Shown here in pieces: positions 9,609-17,046 of a stretch of DNA of 64,000 nt. Location: assembly GCF_001424265.1 (NCBI RefSeq), contig NZ_LMOV01000025.1:129843-193842 (forward strand). The letters are read 5' to 3'. Within the stretch, counting starts at the first letter, position 1, and each line of letters opens with the position of its first letter. This DNA is from Acidovorax sp. Leaf160. Lineage in GTDB: Bacteria; Pseudomonadota; Gammaproteobacteria; Burkholderiales; Burkholderiaceae_C. Below the pieces are notes generated by a model. It made no database searches. It had not been told where the DNA came from and worked only from the letters and a program-made list of their open reading frames with translations. The translations under genes and the position numbers were made by a program.

Positions 9609-10660
9609 CAAAGTGTGGCCGCGGCCGTCCCGGGCGCTGGCAGCGTGTCGGCAGGGGCCAGAAGTGGCGCTGCATGCGCCACCCGCGTCCGGACGCGGTC
9701 GAGCAGGTTGTTGCGGGCTGCATCATACGCCCGGTTCAAAGCCTGCTCGAAGGCCATGGCGTCGGCCGATCCATGGCTCTTGAACACCAGCCCGCGCAGT
9801 CCCAGAAGCGCCGCGCCGTTGTAACGGCGGTGATCCATGCGCTTCATGAGCGCAGATAACACCGGATAGGCAACGATGGCTGCAAGTTTCGTCAAGACGT
9901 TGCGCTTGAATTCCTGCTTGAGGCCGCCGACGATCATCGACGCCACGCCCTCGCTCGCCTTCAGCGCCACGTTGCCCACGAAACCGTCACACACGACGAT
10001 GTCGACCACGCCCTTGAAGATGTCGTTGCCCTCGACGTTGCCGTAGAAGTTCAGATCGCCGGTTTTACCGGCTGTTCGCAGCAGTTCGCCTGCCCTCTTG
10101 ATGACGTCGCTGCCCTTGATGACCTCTTCACCGATGTTGAGCAGGCCGACCGAGGGCTCGCCGCCTTCCTGGAGTGCCGAGACCAGCGCGGAGCCCATCA
10201 CGGCGAACTGCAGCAGGTGTTCGGCCGAGCAATCCACGTTGGCGCCCAGGTCCAGCACCGTGGTGGCGCCGCCTTTGTCGTTCGGCATCTGGGTTGCGAT
10301 GGCAGGCCGGTCGATGCCGTCCAGCGTCTTGAGCAGGTAGCGCGCGATGGCCATCAGCGCCCCGGTGTTGCCGGCCGACACGGCCGCCTGCGCGGCGCCG
10401 TCCTTGACCTGCTGGATGGCCACACGCATGGACGAATCCTTCTTGCGGCGCAGCGCGACCTCCACCGGGTCGTCCATGGCCACCACCTCCGTGGCCAGGA
10501 CCACCGAGGCGCGCTCATGCACCAGGCCCTTGACGCCTTCGGCCGTGCCCACCAGCAGCAGGCGCGCATCGGAATGTTGTTCGAGGAAATGGCGGCACGC
10601 CGCGAGCGTGACGCTGGGGCCGTGATCGCCCCCCATGCAGTCAACAGCCAGTGTGATCAT
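9608..10660 (-). CDS. plsX: Phosphate acyltransferase PlsX
   Basis: Converts acyl-ACP to acyl-phosphate, feeding glycerolipid synthesis with PlsY. It has 350 residues. The family signature is seen in [11 protein letters not shown] at the start, [10 protein letters not shown], and [13 protein letters not shown]. It is the first gene of a tightly coupled run with fabH (one-base overlap). A strong terminator sits between it and rpmF, so it needs read-through or its own promoter. Confidence 0.97.
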   Translation of the reverse strand: MITLAVDCMGGDHGPSVTLAACRHFLEQHSDARLLLVGTAEGVKGLVHERASVVLATEVVAMDDPVEVALRRKKDSSMRVAIQQVKDGAAQAAVSAGNTGALMAIARYLLKTLDGIDRPAIATQMPNDKGGATTVLDLGANVDCSAEHLLQFAVMGSALVSALQEGGEPSVGLLNIGEEVIKGSDVIKRAGELLRTAGKTGDLNFYGNVEGNDIFKGVVDIVVCDGFVGNVALKASEGVASMIVGGLKQEFKRNVLTKLAAIVAYPVLSALMKRMDHRRYNGAALLGLRGLVFKSHGSADAMAFEQALNRAYDAARNNLLDRVRTRVAHAAPLLAPADTLPAPGTAAATL

Positions 10661-10711
10661 GGGCGACTTGTCTGGACCGCCATGCGGCCCTAGGGAATGA
10701 GTGAACGACGG

Positions 10712-10754
10712 AAAAAAGAAAGGCCCGCGCTACAAAGGTTGTAGCAACGGGCCT
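10712..10754 (-). terminator. Intrinsic terminator between rpmF and plsX
   Basis: Composite stem AGGCCCG-x-GCTACAA, loop AGG, TTGTAGC-xx-CGGGCCT (10721-10754). On the minus strand it is followed by TTCTTTTTTCC. It would end most yceD-rpmF transcripts before the lipid genes. Confidence 0.8.
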
Positions 10755-10783
10755 CAGCGGCCGGATCGGACGATCGGGCCGGA

Positions 10784-10966
10784 TCAGGCTTCGGACTTGT
10801 TCTTCAGCACCTGGCGGCCACGGTAGAAACCGTTGGGGCTGATGTGGTGACGCAGGTGCGTTTCGCCGGTGGTGGCTTCGACGGCCGTACCTGGCGTGAC
10901 CAGCGCGTTGTGCGAGCGGTGCATGCCGCGCTTGGAGGGAGATTTCTTGTTTTGCTGAACAGCCAT
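10784..10966 (-). CDS. rpmF: 50S ribosomal protein bL32
   Basis: Small protein of the large ribosomal subunit. It has 60 residues from the ATG at 10966 with a strong AGGAG site. Typical features are the basic N-terminus [19 protein letters not shown] and the conserved [14 protein letters not shown]. It lacks the four zinc-binding cysteines found in some L32 forms. It follows yceD by 126 bp. Confidence 0.98.
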   Translation of the reverse strand: MAVQQNKKSPSKRGMHRSHNALVTPGTAVEATTGETHLRHHISPNGFYRGRQVLKNKSEA

Positions 10967-11092
10967 GGTGGGCTCCTGAGTCTTGAATGAAGGGTTGGTA
11001 AAAACGCGACCCAGCCCATAAAAAGACACGAGGGGATTCGCGCGAAGCCCTCGATTATAGCTGAATCGACATTTATGCCGCCAGGGCGCCGT

Positions 11093-11644
11093 TCAGCCGC
11101 CGCCCTTGGTGTTGCGCAAAGCCGCCAATGCCGCGAACGGATTGGGCTTTTGCGCGCTGGCTTCCTCGAAGTCTTCGTCGCTGGAAGCCATGCTGACGGG
11201 CGTGGGGCAGACGTCGTGGCGGGGCACCACCGGCAGGGCCATCAGCAGCTCGTCCTCGATAAGCTCGCGCAGGGCGAACTCGCGGCTCATGGCCAGCAGG
11301 TCTTCCTCGCTCTCGTCGTCCAGGGCTTCCGCGGTGGCCTCGTCGGCCACGAAGCGGAACTCGCGATCCACGTCCAGCGGAACATCCACCGGCGTCAGGC
11401 AGCGCTGGCAGGTCATGGGAACGGTGGCGTGCGCTTTCAGGTGCAGCCAGACCTGCCCTTCGATCCCGTGCGTGGAGCGCATGTCGCCCTGCGCGTCCCA
11501 GCTCACCAGCAGATCAGGGTGCAGGCCTTGCGCCTCGCTGGCAAGACGCTCGTATTTCAATAGCGAATCCTGGCGCGACAGATGGCCGCCCGCCTGGGCG
11601 AAGGCCTTCACATCCAGCCGGTCAGGAGAGTATTCCTTGGTCAT
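11093..11644 (-). CDS. yceD: YceD/DUF177 family protein (rpmF partner)
   Basis: A conserved protein usually encoded just before rpmF and linked to ribosomal RNA accumulation in plants and bacteria; its exact role is not settled. It has 183 residues from the ATG at 11644. The family motif MTCQRCLTPVDVPLDV is clear, followed by an acidic stretch (DDESEEDLL) and a C-terminal NPFAALAALR. It is divergent from maf with only 25 bp between start codons, so the two promoters must overlap the genes. Confidence 0.9.
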   Translation of the reverse strand: MTKEYSPDRLDVKAFAQAGGHLSRQDSLLKYERLASEAQGLHPDLLVSWDAQGDMRSTHGIEGQVWLHLKAHATVPMTCQRCLTPVDVPLDVDREFRFVADEATAEALDDESEEDLLAMSREFALRELIEDELLMALPVVPRHDVCPTPVSMASSDEDFEEASAQKPNPFAALAALRNTKGGG

Positions 11645-11669
11645 GCATGCAGTGTAAGAGAATCGCCGC

Positions 11670-12284
11670 ATGCCCGAATCCAGCCCTGTTTCCGCCTCCG
11701 CGACACCCCGTCCGCTCATCCTCGGCTCCACCTCGCGCTACCGCCGCGAACTGCTGGGCCGCCTCGCCCTCCCCTTCGACGTGGCAGCACCCGACGTGGA
11801 CGAAACGCCGCAGCCCGGCGAGGCGCCCCGCGCCCTGGCGCTGCGCCTGGCGCGCGCCAAGGCGCATGCGGTGGCCGCCCAGCACCCGCAGGGCATCGTG
11901 ATCGGCTCAGACCAGGTGGCCGACCTGGCGGGCCAGCCCCTGGGCAAGCCGGGCACGCACGAGCGCGCCACCGCCCAGCTGCGCCAGATGCGGGGCCAGA
12001 CCGTCGTCTTCCAGACCGCCGTGGCAGTGGTCTGCCAGGCCACGGGCTTCGATCAGGTCGAGCTGGCAGCCGTCGAGGTGCGGTTCCGCGACCTGGGCGA
12101 CGACGAGATCGAGCGCTACCTGCGAGCCGAGCAGCCCTACGACTGCGCCGGCAGCGCCAAGAGCGAAGGCCTGGGCATCGCGCTGCTCGACGCCATCCAC
12201 AGTGACGACCCCACCGCGCTGATCGGCCTGCCGCTGATCCGCACCTGCCGCATGCTGCGCGCGGCCGGACTGGTGCTGCCATGA
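11670..12284 (+). CDS. Maf-family nucleotide pyrophosphatase, YceF type
   Basis: Nucleoside triphosphate pyrophosphatase that removes modified nucleotides; the YceF subfamily prefers 7-methyl-GTP. It has 204 residues with the Maf signatures LGSTSRYRRELL (substrate loop), DVDE, SDQV and KSEGLGIALL. An SDQV where other Maf proteins have SDTV or ADTV supports the YceF type. The stop overlaps the start of the next gene (ATGA). Its neighbourhood with yceD and rpmF matches E. coli yceF. Confidence 0.92.
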   Translation: MPESSPVSASATPRPLILGSTSRYRRELLGRLALPFDVAAPDVDETPQPGEAPRALALRLARAKAHAVAAQHPQGIVIGSDQVADLAGQPLGKPGTHERATAQLRQMRGQTVVFQTAVAVVCQATGFDQVELAAVEVRFRDLGDDEIERYLRAEQPYDCAGSAKSEGLGIALLDAIHSDDPTALIGLPLIRTCRMLRAAGLVLP

Positions 12285-13072
12285 GCGCCGGCCCCCAAGC
12301 CGCCCCGCGCGGCACGCTCTATCTGGTGCCGGCGCCGCTCGATTTCGGCTGCGATGCCCAGGCCGACCTGGCTGACGCCCTGCCGGATGGCACGTTGCGC
12401 ACCGCCGCCGGCCTCACCCGCTGGATCTGCGAGAACGCCAAGAGCACCCGCGCCTATTTGAAACGCGTGGATGCGGTGCACCCGCTGGCGGCCCCGCTGC
12501 AGGCGCAGCAGATCACCGAGCTGCCCCGCGAAGTCCACAAGAAGGGCGACCACGGCGGCGCAGGCCATGTGCCGTTCGACGCCCGCCCGCTGCTGGCCGA
12601 GGCGCTGGCCGGGCACGACATCGGCCTGGTCAGCGAAGCCGGCATGCCTGCCGTGGCGGACCCGGGCAGCTCCGTGGTGCGCGCGGCGCACGACCTGGGC
12701 CTGCGCGTGGTGCCGCTGGTCGGGCCGGTGTCGCTGCTGCTCGCGCTGGCCGCCAGCGGACTCAACGGCCAGGGCTTCGCGTTCACGGGCTACCTGCCGC
12801 AGGACGGGGGCGAGCGCGCCCAGCGCATCCGCGAGCTGGAATCGCTGGCGCTCAAGCAGGGCCAGACACAGCTCTTCATCGAGACGCCCTACCGCAACGC
12901 CGCGCTCTGGCAGGCGCTGCTGCAGACGCTGCAGCCGAACACGCGGCTGGCCATCGCCAGCGGGCTGACGCTGCAGACGGCGCGCACCGACAGCCGGCTG
13001 GTGCGGCAGTGGCGCCAGCAGAACGAAGCGCCGGACAACCGCACGCCGGCGGTGTTCCTGATCGGCCGCTGA
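12281..13072 (+). CDS. Tetrapyrrole-methylase-family SAM methyltransferase, RsmI-like
   Basis: 263 residues. The opening GTLYLVPAPLDFG and the motifs GLVSEAGMPAVADPGS and PLVGPVSLLLALAASGLNGQGFAFTGYLP belong to the RsmI/CobA-type methylase fold. RsmI itself methylates C1402 of 16S rRNA, but here the usual PIGNL following the first strand is replaced and the C-terminus is short. It is therefore a divergent paralogue of unknown substrate. It is translationally coupled to maf. Confidence 0.82.
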   Translation: MSAGPQAAPRGTLYLVPAPLDFGCDAQADLADALPDGTLRTAAGLTRWICENAKSTRAYLKRVDAVHPLAAPLQAQQITELPREVHKKGDHGGAGHVPFDARPLLAEALAGHDIGLVSEAGMPAVADPGSSVVRAAHDLGLRVVPLVGPVSLLLALAASGLNGQGFAFTGYLPQDGGERAQRIRELESLALKQGQTQLFIETPYRNAALWQALLQTLQPNTRLAIASGLTLQTARTDSRLVRQWRQQNEAPDNRTPAVFLIGR

Positions 13073-13100
13073 GACGGCAACCCCTTCCATCGGCAAGCTT

Positions 13101-13121
13101 TTGCTATATTTATAATAGCAA
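13101..13121. repeat. GCTAT-N7-ATAGC palindrome, copy A
   Basis: TTGCTAT and ATAGCAA arms around a 7-nt AT-rich spacer. It lies 28 bp after the methylase stop, in the gap between convergent genes. Only the AT-rich core is recognisable here. Confidence 0.7.
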
Positions 13122-13185
13122 ACAACCCTTCATTCATCAGCGCAAACTGCACTTTTGATGATGAACTCCTGCAGGAGGGGCCATG

Positions 13186-13218
13186 AAAAAAGCGTGGTGG
13201 CCTTCGCAGGCCCCACGC
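13186..13218 (-). terminator. Intrinsic terminator of the sppA transcript
   Basis: GCGTGG-T-GGCC (13192-13202) pairs with GGCC-CCACGC (13209-13218) around a 6-nt loop. On the minus strand six T follow (13186-13191). It lies 56 bp after the sppA stop. Confidence 0.75.
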
Positions 13219-13251
13219 TCATCGGATGGGAACGGGCGCCGGCGCCCGGAC

Positions 13252-13271
13252 GGATGGATGGATGGATGGAT
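13252..13271. repeat. Five tandem GGAT tetranucleotides
   Basis: Five exact GGAT units just downstream of the sppA stop. The array is in the 3' untranslated part and does not interrupt a gene. Confidence 0.9.
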
Positions 13272-13273
13272 CT

Positions 13274-14314
13274 TCAGCGGATCGCAGGCGCTGTCTTCAG
13301 CGCATGCACCGCGGTCTCTCCCAACGCGGCGCCAAACTTCTTCACCAGCCGCTCGGCCACGTTGTCGCGACGCGTGTAGTCGATCACCTCTTCGGCCTTG
13401 ACGACTTCGCGGGCCACATAGTCCAGGTTGCCCAGCTTGTCGGCCAGGCCCAGGTCCACCGCCTGCTGCCCCGTCCAGAACAGGCCGCTGAAGGTTTCGT
13501 CGTTGATCTTCAGGCGGTCGCCACGGCCGGCCTTGACCACGGCGATGAACTGCTGGTGGATCTGGTCGAGCATCTGCTGCGCGAAGGCGCGCTGCTTTTC
13601 CGTCTGGGGGCTGAAGGGATCGAGAAAGCCCTTGTTTTCGCCCGCCGTGATCAGGCGTCGCTCCACGCCCAGCTTTTCCATGGTGCCGGTGAAGCCAAAG
13701 CCGTCCATCAGCACGCCGATGCTGCCGACGATGCTGGCCTTGTCGACGAAGATCTCGTCCGCCGCCGAGGCGATGTAGTAGGCGGCCGAGGCGCAGGTTT
13801 CTTCCACGACGGCGTAGACCGGCTTGTTGTACTTGGCCTTCAGCCGCACGATCTCGTCGTTGATGATGCCGGCCTGCACCGGGCTGCCGCCGGGTGAGTT
13901 GATCAGCAGCACCACTGCCTGCGAGCCGGAGTCCTCGAACGCGCTGCGCATGGCGGCGACGACGAATTCCGCGCTGGCTTCGGCACCCGCGGCGATCTCG
14001 CCCTTGATGTCGACCACCGCCGTGTGGGGCGTGGACTTGCTGACCGTGGCCGCGTCGCGCTGCAGCAGTAGCCAGGCGATGGCAACGGCGAACACCAGCC
14101 AGGCCAGGCGCGTGAAGATGCGCCAGCGGCGCGCGGAGCGCTGCTCGGCCAGCGTGGCGAAGACCAGCTTTTCCAGCACGTCACGCTCCCAGCCGGGGCG
14201 TTCCGCCGCCGCTTTTCTTGCTTCTTTTTCAGGAGCAGGCTGCGCCCACAGGTCGGGCGCTGGAGGTGGATTGCCCCCGTAACCCGAGGGGTCGTTGCGG
14301 GTGGGATCGGTCAT
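13274..14314 (-). CDS. sppA: Signal peptide peptidase SppA, S49 family
   Basis: Inner-membrane serine protease that degrades cleaved signal peptides. It has 346 residues, the short single-domain form. A Pro-rich cytoplasmic N-terminus of about 60 residues leads into one membrane segment near 66-84. The protease domain has INSPGG and the probable nucleophile Ser176 in EETCASAAYYIAS, then DKASIVGSIGV. It starts 3 bp after the Rieske gene on the same strand and has its own terminator. Confidence 0.93.
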   Translation of the reverse strand: MTDPTRNDPSGYGGNPPPAPDLWAQPAPEKEARKAAAERPGWERDVLEKLVFATLAEQRSARRWRIFTRLAWLVFAVAIAWLLLQRDAATVSKSTPHTAVVDIKGEIAAGAEASAEFVVAAMRSAFEDSGSQAVVLLINSPGGSPVQAGIINDEIVRLKAKYNKPVYAVVEETCASAAYYIASAADEIFVDKASIVGSIGVLMDGFGFTGTMEKLGVERRLITAGENKGFLDPFSPQTEKQRAFAQQMLDQIHQQFIAVVKAGRGDRLKINDETFSGLFWTGQQAVDLGLADKLGNLDYVAREVVKAEEVIDYTRRDNVAERLVKKFGAALGETAVHALKTAPAIR

Positions 14315-14317
14315 GAA

Positions 14318-14761
14318 TCAGGACTCTGCGGGTTGGAGGTGAGGGGAAGTATGCCAGCGCACCTGGGAGGCACTCTCTGACAGTGTGATTTTGACCAGTC
14401 CGCCCCGGCACGGGCCACCTGCACAGGCACCGGTATCCGGCCGATAGGCGGCACCGTGGGTTGCGCACAACAGCCACTGGCCCGTGTCGTCGAAAAAGCG
14501 GCCTTCCTGGTAGTCCATCTCCATGGGCACATGGGTGCAGCGGTTCAGGTAGGCATGCACGCCGCCGCCGAAGCGCACGGCGAACGCGCGGCAGGCCTGG
14601 CCGTGGTAGCGCACATCGAAGCCGACGGCGCGGCCGCCTTCCACCAGGTCCTCGGAGGCGCACAGGGGCATGGACGCCGAGGCGGGTGCGTCCGGCCGGC
14701 CCGGGGGCGGCGGCGGATCAGGCGGCTGCGACGGTCCGATGACATTGCGGCTGGGGGCCAT
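14318..14761 (-). CDS. Rieske [2Fe-2S] domain protein
   Basis: 147 residues. The iron-sulfur ligands are visible as NRCTHVPMEMDYQ and LLCATHGAAYRPDTG (CxH and CxxH pairs). The Pro-rich N-terminus of about 30 residues is probably disordered. There is no membrane segment or fused catalytic domain, so it resembles small ferredoxin-type Rieske proteins whose partner is unknown. It lies between the HAD phosphatase (5 bp) and sppA (3 bp), so the four genes from rluC to sppA form an operon. Confidence 0.88.
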   Translation of the reverse strand: MAPSRNVIGPSQPPDPPPPPGRPDAPASASMPLCASEDLVEGGRAVGFDVRYHGQACRAFAVRFGGGVHAYLNRCTHVPMEMDYQEGRFFDDTGQWLLCATHGAAYRPDTGACAGGPCRGGLVKITLSESASQVRWHTSPHLQPAES

Positions 14762-14766
14762 GGCGG

Positions 14767-15435
14767 TCAGCCGTGCTGCAGCAGGCCGTCGTGCAGCTCG
14801 CGCACGGAATTCGCCACGAACAGCGGGCGCAGGGCGGCGAAGCCCTCCGCCGAATGCGCCCCGTAGGTCACGCCCACGCTCGCGCAGCCGGCCGACAGCG
14901 CCATCTGCAGGTCGTGCGTGGTGTCGCCGATCATCAGCGTGCGCTCGGGCGGCACGTCGAATTCGGCCATCAGCTCCTGCAGCATCAGCGGGTGCGGCTT
15001 GCCGGCGGTTTCATCCGCCGTGCGGGAGCCGTCGAACACGCCGCGCAGCTGCACGGTGTGCAGCGCCTCGTCCAGGCCGCGGCGGTTCTTGCCCGTCGCC
15101 ACGGCCAGCAGGTGGCCGCGGGCACGCAATTCGTCCAGCAGCGGCAGCACGCCGGGGAACAGGCTCAGGTCGTCCTGATGCTTGAAGTAGTGAAAGCGGT
15201 AGCGGTTGCCCAGCTCGGTGTACTTCTCGGCCGGCACGTCGGGCGCGGCATGGGCCAGCGCCTGCATCAGGCTCATGCCGATCACCCAGGCGGCCTGCTG
15301 GTCGGTGGGCACGGTGCCGCCCACGTCGCGCACCGCTTCCTGGATGCAGCGCACGATGATGGCGGTGGAGTCGTAGAGGGTGCCATCCCAATCGAAGGCG
15401 ATCAGGTCGAAGCGGCGGGGGCGGGAGGCGGGCAT
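14767..15435 (-). CDS. HAD-superfamily hydrolase, phosphoglycolate phosphatase-like
   Basis: 222 residues from the ATG at 15435, which overlaps the rluC stop by one base. Motif I is FDWDGTLYDS (Asp15 and Asp17), motif II is AVATGKNRRG, motif III includes GKPHP, and motif IV is MIGDTTHDLQMA. The helical cap domain fits subclass IA. Close homologues beside rluC are often called phosphoglycolate phosphatase, but the substrate cannot be told from sequence. Confidence 0.9.
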   Translation of the reverse strand: MPASRPRRFDLIAFDWDGTLYDSTAIIVRCIQEAVRDVGGTVPTDQQAAWVIGMSLMQALAHAAPDVPAEKYTELGNRYRFHYFKHQDDLSLFPGVLPLLDELRARGHLLAVATGKNRRGLDEALHTVQLRGVFDGSRTADETAGKPHPLMLQELMAEFDVPPERTLMIGDTTHDLQMALSAGCASVGVTYGAHSAEGFAALRPLFVANSVRELHDGLLQHG

Positions 15436-16448
15436 CAGGGGGTTCCGGGAAGGTAGTCGGCCAGGTCGGCGGGCAGTTCGGCATGCAGCTCCACGCGCTC
15501 TGCGGTGGAGGGGTGATTGAACTGTAGCCGCCACGCATGCAGAAACATGCGCTTCAGGCCGAGCTTGTGCAGCCGCCGGTTGAGGTCGAAGTCGCCGTAC
15601 TTGTCGTCGCCCACGATGCCGTGGCCCTGGCTGGCCAGGTGCACCCGGATCTGGTGGGTGCGGCCGGTCTTGATGGTCACTTCCAGCAGGCTCATGGCGG
15701 GCAGGCCCTGCCCCGGGCGCGGCGGCAGCACCGAGCGCACCTTGACCAGCGTGATCGACCGCATGCCGTCCGGGTCGTCCGCGGTGGTGGTGCGCACGCG
15801 GCGTTCGCCGTCGGCCTGCAGATACTTGTGCAGCGGCGTGTCGATCACCTTCTTGTTGGCGGGCCAGGTGCCGGCCACCAGCGCCAGGTAGGTCTTGCCG
15901 GTTTCGCGCTCGCGGAACTGGTCCTGCAGCGCCACCAGCGCGGAGCGCCGCTTGGCCACCAGCAGGATGCCGGAGGTTTCCCGGTCCAGCCGGTGCACCA
16001 GCTCCAGGAATTTCGCCTGGGGACGCGCCTGGCGCAGCTGCTCGATGACGCCGAAGCTCACGCCGCTGCCGCCATGCACCGCCGTGCCGGCAGGCTTGTC
16101 GATGGCGATGACGAAGTCGTCCTCCAGCAGCACCGGGAATTCCCGCGCGGGCGCCGGCCGCTCGGCCTTTTCCGCCACCTTGTCGGACACACGCACGGGC
16201 GGCAGGCGCACCTGGTCGCCGGCCTGCACGCGCGTGTCGGCGCTCACGCGGCCCTTGTTGATGCGCACCTCGCCGCTGCGGATGATGCGGTAGACATGCG
16301 TCTTGGGCACGCCCTTCAGATGGCGTATCAGGAAGTTGTCGAGCCGCTGGCCTTCGGATTCCGCATCGACTTCCACCATGCGGGCGGCGGGCGGCTGGGC
16401 TGCCGGCGGAAGGTCCGTGGCCGGTTTGCCCCCTATAATGTGTTTCAC
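15435..16448 (-). CDS. rluC: 23S rRNA pseudouridine synthase RluC
   Basis: Isomerises uridines 955, 2504 and 2580 of 23S rRNA in E. coli. I chose a GTG at 16448 (337 residues); an ATG at 16379 (314 residues) is the alternative. An S4 RNA-binding domain covers the first 90 residues or so (RLDNFLIRHLKG, RIIRSGEVRINKGRV). The catalytic motif is HRLDRETSG. The C-terminal TGRTHQIRVHLA motif is present. It is divergent from rne, as in enterobacteria, and overlaps the HAD gene. Confidence 0.94.
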   Translation of the reverse strand: MKHIIGGKPATDLPPAAQPPAARMVEVDAESEGQRLDNFLIRHLKGVPKTHVYRIIRSGEVRINKGRVSADTRVQAGDQVRLPPVRVSDKVAEKAERPAPAREFPVLLEDDFVIAIDKPAGTAVHGGSGVSFGVIEQLRQARPQAKFLELVHRLDRETSGILLVAKRRSALVALQDQFRERETGKTYLALVAGTWPANKKVIDTPLHKYLQADGERRVRTTTADDPDGMRSITLVKVRSVLPPRPGQGLPAMSLLEVTIKTGRTHQIRVHLASQGHGIVGDDKYGDFDLNRRLHKLGLKRMFLHAWRLQFNHPSTAERVELHAELPADLADYLPGTP

Positions 16449-17046
16449 CTGCGCTACGTTGTGTAAGTGGTTGATTTGTCTGGAGTTTAGTCCACCCAGC
16501 CCGACAAGCCGCGCAGGAAGGTCGATTGCCCACGGGCGTCGTGTGCGCGGATTGCAGGCCGGATGCCTGTGCAGCCCACACGCCGCGCGGCAGGCTGACG
16601 AATTGAAACACTGAATACGGAATCCCCATGCCGGCAGCCGCCCCCACCCGGGCAGCGCACGCCGGCGGATCGAAGCGACAACTATGTGGGCATTGCTGGC
16701 CTGGATCGTGACCCTGTGGCAGAGGCGCCAGCCTCTGGCATGGGCGCGCCATACGCCCGTAGCGCCCGTCCGGCAAGCGCTGTCCGCTATACCTTTTGTA
16801 GCGATCACCTGCGCAGCCCGGCTCGCCCCCATCCACGCGCCACCACCCCGCCTGCGAAGCTAGCCGCTTGGCAGTGGCGGGGCATCCGGCCATTCCTCTT
16901 TTCGTTTCGATGCGTCAGTCCAGGCAATCACGGCTCCTCTAGAGCCTGTCATTGGTTTGGAAATCCGCGGCCCGCGCGGCCTGCAGTGAAGTCAACAGAC
17001 GACTGCTGCCGGGCGCGCCGCAACGACAACGAAAAGGAATCGCATC
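16449..17046. other. 598-bp divergent region between rluC and rne
   Basis: No convincing protein gene. It must hold the rluC promoter and the rne promoter with a long 5' leader. A hairpin TGGCAGAGGC / GCCTCTGGCA with a GCCA loop (16717-16740, one mismatch) is the strongest structure, followed by a TATACC box near 16790. In E. coli the rne leader folds into hairpins that RNase E itself recognises to limit its synthesis; this leader may do the same, by analogy only. AAGGA at 17032-17036 serves rne. Confidence 0.55.

Noticed and set aside
13183-13401. Small plus-strand reading frame with a perfect ribosome site and start MKKAWW
   Set aside because: The ATG-AAAAAA and following bases are the complement of the T tract and stem of the sppA terminator, and the rest is antisense to sppA. 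The frame has no recognisable features.
15436-16893. Upstream extension of the HAD reading frame to a 700-residue protein
   Set aside because: The upstream part is the shadow frame of rluC. The HAD domain starts at an ATG overlapping the rluC stop.
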